Notes under the pieces: model-generated
The model's database searches: none
Told to the model about the DNA's origin: nothing
Seen by the model: the letters and a program-made list of their open reading frames with translations, nothing else
Assembly (NCBI GenBank): GCA_015680685.1
Contig: MNCI01013583.1
Coordinates: 236,063-300,062, forward strand
Reading direction: 5' to 3'
Source: Gnetum montanum
Lineage: Eukaryota; Streptophyta; Gnetopsida; Gnetales; Gnetaceae
DNA length: 64,000 bases
Shown: positions 58,500-64,000 of the stretch, piece after piece
Position numbering within the stretch: position 1 is the first letter of the stretch
Layout: each line of letters opens with the position of its first letter
Program-made: the position numbers and the translations under genes

Positions 58500-59075
58500 A
58501 GTCTTGACATGATATGAGACACATACAAGGATGAGTAGCAAATTAGTTGCAATTAGTCTTAACATGCTATAGGACATAGGTAAGGATGAGTTAGGTGCCT
58601 TGAAAGCTACTGTGTGCATGCAATCCTAGTGAGTTATAAGGAGCTTTCAATCCTAGATGAGACTTAGACCTAGTTAGTCTAGGAGGAAAGTAGAATTAGG
58701 CTCAAGATTATAGTCAATAGGTTACCTAGATGAAAATGAGCAGTAGAGGTGATTGTGGTGACCTCTATCATGTAATCCAATTCTTAGATACTTCTTGCTT
58801 GGGGCACAGGACTATTGTAAACTTGTTGAGGTTACTTGGTTGCACAATCATTGGATACTACCATTACATATCAACAAATGAGAAGGAAGTTTTATAATGT
58901 CTAACTCTAGTTGAAAATGAGTGGTAAAGGCGATTGTAGTGATCACTATCATGCAATCTAGGTTTCAGGTACTTCCTACTTGGGACATAGGACTATTGCA
59001 AACTTGTTAAGGTTACCTGGTAGCATAATCACTGGATACTACCATTTGAGATCAACCAATGATGAGGATGTTTTA
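58500..59075. repeat. Tandem duplications (about 57-bp and about 180-bp periods)
   Basis: Block 1 (about 58,500-58,535 and 58,557-58,592) repeats agtcttgacatg.tatgagacacat.caaggatgag. Block 2 repeats a unit of about 160-180 bp: about 58,731-58,885 and about 58,913-59,070, both running from gaaaatgag.(a)gta.aggcgattgt through ggactattg.aaacttgtt.aggttac to ggatactaccatt. Copies differ at several per cent or more. No coding frame is shared. Confidence 0.7.
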
Positions 59076-61250
59076 GGGCTTCTGATGATTTGGAGATTGT
59101 AGGTAGGCTAGGAGCCTCCAAAACATTTTGTTACCATTAGGCTAGATATTTGGAGGTCTTATGCAGAAAGTTTATCCTTGTTGGTTAATTTAACTATATG
59201 ATCTAACAACTTGTTGTAGTAATGATGGCCCACTCCAATTATGTGTTAAAGGGAACAACAAGATGATGCATGTAGATGAAGCTAAGACAAGTGTTAGAGG
59301 TAGAAGGATAATGTAATTGGTACAACATGATGGCTAAAGATTAAAGGATCTAATTGTTTGAATCTCCTACATGTTGGCATATTTCAACCATTTAATGGAT
59401 CAGGCTTTATGAAGGTATGATGTTAACCATGTAATCAAAATGACTGAAACTGAATTCTGTGAGTAAATTTAGAGGGACAAATTCACAAGGTATTTTTCCT
59501 ATATACAATAGAAAACTTCAATTCTAGTTTCACATGACACAAATTGGAAAAGGTGGGTGTTCTAATGGCTAAACCATTTATCTCACAAACAAAGGAATGC
59601 TTCCATGAAACAATCTATGTTTTGAAATAAAAAGACTTTTTTTTACACCATTGCTATTGGCAAATATCTCTATCTTGCCTTTGAAGGCAATATTATATGG
59701 TTATGCAATAAGCCTACCTTATTTATGGAAGAACCACAAGTAACCAAGGGATGCCATCAAGCACATGCTGACCATGATGTTGAATGTGAATAGGAACTAG
59801 CCATCATTACTAATGGATTATGAATTCACCAGCAATCTTGCCACACACACCAACATGATGTACGACACTAGCAAGTAGGTGGCTTCAAAGCTAAGGCTCA
59901 CAATGATGTTGTCCATGGCTAGGGCTCTGGTTGCCACCACAACTCTAGAAGCAGCCATGCACATGTTCATTGTCACTAGAACTGACAATCGAAGCACTAC
60001 CACTATGTCAGATGTGGCTCCAACACCGAAGCATCCCCTAAATAGTCACCAACAAATGTGGTATCATGTCATGACAAGGTCTCAGGTCACATTCAAATCC
60101 AATCATGCAGCCTTTGTAAAAGTTGAGAAATCGAAGTTATACATAGAAAAAGCAAAGAAAAGTTGTTCAAGCTCACTAAGGGCCAATGATACATGCATAA
60201 ATCTTCTCGAGCAAGCATTCCCCACGTAGTGAGAGGTTGGGTTAATGAGCACAATGAAGATGAAGAGGAAGGAAACATCAATCAGAGACATAAGTTCAAC
60301 AAGTAGTAGCGCACACAAAATGGCAGTGGCCAAAACACACAAGAAGCATTAGTTATCACCCTTGCCTTTGCTAAGTCCATCTTACATAGTCATTGCTAAA
60401 GGCGGAGGACGAGCAACAGCAGCAACAAGAGGCATGAATAATAATGCAAAATACATAAAGACTAATACATCATCATTGTTTCTGTAGTAGTTGGATGCAT
60501 AGCACTTCAATCTCAAATTCACAATTATGCACACTCCAAAACTAGCATATTCGTATTACCACCCTAGCATGCAAAGCATCTCCAACAACAAACACATGGT
60601 ATCTATTACACTTGAATCCTTCAAACATGATGCTAAAAGCTCCTACTCCATCATTCTTCAGGAATTGAATGCTTCTGCTGCGAGACTCTCCAAATGCCTT
60701 AAGATGCAAATGCAAACAAACATGAAGCTAGGGGAGGAATCTTAGGAAGAGCTTAATAAGTTATTGGCAAGGTTAAATGATGATCTTGATGAAATTCAGG
60801 TTACATATAGAACTAATCATGGAATCACATAGTGTTAGCAACAGAATTTTAAAGAATTCAATTCTAGAGTTGTAGTATTTGATAGACAAATGTGTGGAAG
60901 CTCTGCGATCTAGATATGGTGTTCGTTCAAGCTAATTTTGATGCAAGTAAATGGATGTTGGTCATGGAAAGTGGCAACATCGTTTCTATGGTTCTTGACA
61001 TTTCTAGGTTCCTTTTTCACATTTCATGCTATTCTAAAGAGTCCTAACTTCTAGGTGGCTTTCTCAATCTGCAAAGGAAGATACTCTATGCTAATAAGTG
61101 GCTTTCTATGCATATGATGCTTATCACAATTTCCTAAATTTGTAGAGATATCTATTCCATGATAAAAACTATATATGCATTTTGCATGGGTTTTACTATT
61201 GCACAAAAGAAAATAATTGTTAATTAAGAAAAAGGGGATTTATAGGATAG
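59076..61250. other. Unassigned sequence with small open frames
   Basis: Open frames of 116 codons (59,879-60,229, plus) and 72 codons (60,527-60,745, plus) match no family that I recognise and overlap frames on the other strand. No splice pattern or transposon motif was found. I see no gene that can be supported. Confidence 0.35.
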
Positions 61251-61259
61251 TTCTTCAAT

Positions 61260-61445
61260 GTCAACAAGTATTAATTGTAACTGTTAATATCTATGGTAGT
61301 TATAATTAACTTCCATGGTGCTTGTAACTACCAAATAGGACACTTGGCAACTATGGTTTTAACTCTATGGTGCTTATAACTAATTCTCATTAATTTATAT
61401 GGTGGTTATAACTAACTCCCATAGTGATTATAACACACCTTAACT
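61260..61445. repeat. Degenerate short repeat (tatggtgcttataactaa)
   Basis: About five or six copies of a motif like ctatggtggttataactaactc, spaced 20-40 bp apart. It lies upstream of the terminal gag fragment and could be part of its LTR. Confidence 0.6.
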
Positions 61446-62870
61446 TCTCATGATGATAGTCTAAAAAGATCTTTAAGGGTAGAATGATTAGGGGAAGAAC
61501 TAAGAACAATTATTGAAGACTACTTGTAAGAATGGCTTATTAATTACATCATCAATTTAGCTGCTTTCTTTAAATCCTGTAAGTTCTTTTCTTCTCATTC
61601 TTTCTTAGTTGCTTAGCTAATGGTTTAGATACTTCTATGCTTGGAATTTAATTTTGAAATTTTTTTATTGCTGTTATAGCTCTATTTTCACACAATTTTA
61701 GACTCCTATTTGGTTGCCATATAAGAGCTTATGTTGTCTTTTGAAAAGTACCTTAAGTAATTTAATAGTAATGTCTTTATGAAATTGCCTGTTTGAGTCT
61801 AGTGGGTCTAAAAAATCTTTAATATTTTTAGGTGACTTGAAATAGCTTCAATTTTTAAAGTTTTTTTCTTGATGTTTCAATCTTGAAATTGTTAAATCTT
61901 TTTTTATCTCTATTATCTCTGATTCTTGACAAATATTTACCTAGCCAAATAATAGCTTGTATTTTATCATTTACAAAGCATTTTGGTAGTTTAATAAGAG
62001 TGCCTTTTACAAAATTTTTTGTTGAGCTCAAAGGGTTTGGACAATTTGTAATACTTTAGATTGAATTGGAATAGCTTTATTTTGAAGTGTTTCCTCATGT
62101 TCAACTTATCTCGCTTAAATGTTTGAGATTTCATGCAAACTTGCTTTTATATCTTTGTCCCTTTTAAAATTTATTGAATCTCGCTCTATATCTATTTTTC
62201 TTGTGGATCTTTCTCTTTGAGAAAAAATAGAAGTCGATTTCTACAAGGTTACGCTTAAACATTTTGGTGAAATTCTATTTGTTTTAAGCAACGTACTATA
62301 GGAACTATATAAAGGACTTGACAAAATAGGAATCTTTAATGACTCATAGTATTCAACAAGGTTAGCTAAATTCTTGTTATAACAACCAGTTACCGTTTCA
62401 TACACAAAGCCAATCATTTCAACATTCATAATAGTAAACACACATTTATACTTAGTTCACTCTATTACCACTGAGTTTATTTGGAGGTGTCTGGACCTTG
62501 GTGTTTCCAAAGACCAACAAATGTCTAAACTCAAGTTTGAAGGAACACCTTCATTTCCTACAGGAGATCAAAGAAAAAAGTTGGTGGTCCCAAACGGTCA
62601 TCAAATGTTCTTTTTGGCACTATAAGAAAGGCTTGCAAAAAAATTAGCTATTGTTTTGGATTAATACCTAAACAAACTAGTAGTCCTAAAGAATTTTCTG
62701 CTTATAAGAGTGATTATTCATCAAAAGAAAAATAGAAAAAGGTTTAAGTTTGGAATAAGTAGTGGAGTAAAAACCCAGAAGGATAAAAAGTTCACCCCTT
62801 CTATCTGGTTTATTAGTCTATAGGAGAAGGTCAAAGAAATATAAAAGTTTAATGATCAAAAAGAATTTTA
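61446..62870 (+). other. AT-rich region upstream of the terminal gag fragment
   Basis: No coding sequence is recognised. By position it may be the LTR and leader of the element whose gag begins near 62.88 kb. No terminal motifs or second LTR could be confirmed inside the window. Confidence 0.35.
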
Positions 62871-62874
62871 ATAG

Positions 62875-64000
62875 GATGGCAAGTCCATTAGGGTTTCAAA
62901 ACTACAATGATATTCTTAAGGTAATTTACAAATATTTTCTTGAGCCTTTTATTCTTGGAAAAGCTTACTTAACTAAAGAATATATTCAATTATTTAAGTT
63001 AACTTTAGCTCATGCAAATATTTAACACCAAGATCAAGCTTGTAGATTGTTTGTAGAAAATTTAAAAGATATGGCTTAAATTTGGTATTCAAACTTGCTA
63101 AGAAATAGTATCATAAGTTGGGATGATATGAAAATCCTTTTCTTGGCCTAGTTTGATAATAAATTAGATCAACATCAACTATACTATGGGCTAGTACAAA
63201 TTAAGGAATTAAAAAGTTAATTAGAGATTTCAACATTAAATTTCAACGAATGTGTGGGCTCTTTCAAAGACACTATAAACCATTAAATCAAATGTTTAGA
63301 GACACTTATCTTAAGGTTATGGATCCCATTAAATCTAGTTAAGAAGAACTCCAAACTTGCTAGCATTGAGTGATTACTTTAGTCAAGCTATACAATTAGA
63401 AAAACAACTAAACTTAAACAATGAAGAAATTATCACAGCTCAAAAAGGAGAAGAGAAAATCATAATCCTTGTGCAAAATTTTTCCCAACTTAAAGCATTA
63501 CTGAGGCCATCTTGCATTAAGACAAAGCAAGAGTTAAAAAGTAGAAAATCTAAAAAAGGACAATTAATGAGAGACTTGTCCAACAAAGTAGTGAAACTAG
63601 AAAAAGTTTTGGTGGAAGTTAAAATAGAGGAAAAGAAAAATAGGAAACATAAGCATCAAGACACTAAGTTAGTAGACGATGGGGACAAAAGTGATCTTGT
63701 TATGTCCAACTTCCTTGATATTGAATTTGATAATGAGTTGTCTAGTGTTCATTACACAAAAAAATCATTTAACAATGGATCTAGTAATACCTCTTCTCCG
63801 TCAAGTTTTGAAGAGAATATATTATCAAATGAAGAGTGTAATAACAATGAAGACAATAAATATAATCTATGATCAAAAGAAGAATTAACTACTTCCAGGC
63901 CTCCAAACGTTATTTCTAATCCATCTACTAAGAGGAAGGTTTTTGAACCAACTGGAAAAGAAAAAAATAAAAATAAAGAAGATCAAGGAAAGAAAAGTAC
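62875..64000 (+). pseudogene. Retrotransposon gag fragment, runs off the window
   Basis: The plus strand reads ARPLGFQNYNDILKVIYKYF..., then DQACRLFVENLKDMA*IWYSNL, SIISWDDMKILFLA*FDNKL and LVQIKELKS, the pattern of the plant retrotransposon gag domain (CRLF...L...A..WY..L...SI.SW). A TAG replaces the expected Gln in both MA*IWY and LA*F. The frame 63,357-63,872 continues with a Lys-rich, coiled-coil-like stretch (SNKVVKLEKVLVEVKIEEKK) and a Ser/Asn-rich tail. After a TGA it stays open to the window end with a Lys-rich end. It is probably a Ty3/gypsy element. The start codon is uncertain. Confidence 0.62.

Noticed and set aside
59879-60229. 116-codon plus-strand open frame as a possible gene
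   Set aside because: It overlaps several open frames on the other strand, with no recognisable domain, no splice or promoter context, and decayed surroundings.
1-64000. CRISPR arrays, bacterial operons, riboswitches, tRNA or rRNA genes
   Set aside because: No evenly spaced identical repeats with unique spacers, no bacterial-type genes, and no cloverleaf or rRNA sequence noticed. The tandem arrays seen are diverged and lack spacers, and the retrotransposon content is plant nuclear.

Overview
The window looks like plant nuclear repeat DNA, probably from a seed plant with a large, slowly purged genome. I cannot name the species. The support is AT-rich sequence with almost no CpG outside the first kilobase, decayed plant-type Ty3/gypsy and Ty1/copia polyprotein fragments, spliceosomal-intron remnants, and no intact cellular gene. 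Every recognisable coding region is broken by stops or frameshifts.

Most of the window (about 4.8-50.8 kb) is one nested stack of related Ty3/gypsy LTR retrotransposons, probably Tat/Ogre-like. The outermost copy, E1 (plus strand), has its pol cut into three pieces: RT at 11.0-12.178 kb, RT end plus RNase H at 32.53-33.71 kb, and integrase at 50.32-50.84 kb. The first gap is filled by EN (12,179-32,522, minus strand, about 20.3 kb, two LTRs). The second gap is filled by E2 (33,709-50,312, plus strand). E2 is itself interrupted by E3 (41,085-48,977, plus strand, two LTRs, perfect 5-bp target duplication CTCAT). The interrupted reading frames resume on the far side of each insertion.

E1 and EN share an unusual internal block between the minisatellite and RT; in EN, where gag and protease survive, it lies between protease and RT. 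The block is an intron-containing gene in antisense to the element, plus a tandem array of roughly 190-bp units built around a palindromic motif. The gene encodes a degenerate FCP1/SCP-type (HAD-family) phosphatase-like domain joined to an unidentified C-terminal region. E2 has only the minisatellite and a short spacer at this place. Both gene copies carry the same replacements at expected FCP1 catalytic positions, which suggests a catalytically dead protein before the copies diverged.

Flanks: 1-960 is a CpG-containing, diverged tandem repeat. 960-4,770 is AT-rich and unassigned, ending in a 20-A tract where E1 is truncated. 50.85-52.3 kb holds a minus-strand copia gag/protease remnant. 52.6-56.3 kb holds a minus-strand Ty3/gypsy gag-protease-RT remnant of another lineage. 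56.3-62.8 kb is AT-rich sequence with small tandem duplications. 62.9-64.0 kb holds a plus-strand retrotransposon gag fragment running off the end. Divergence statements are by eye; nothing was aligned computationally.
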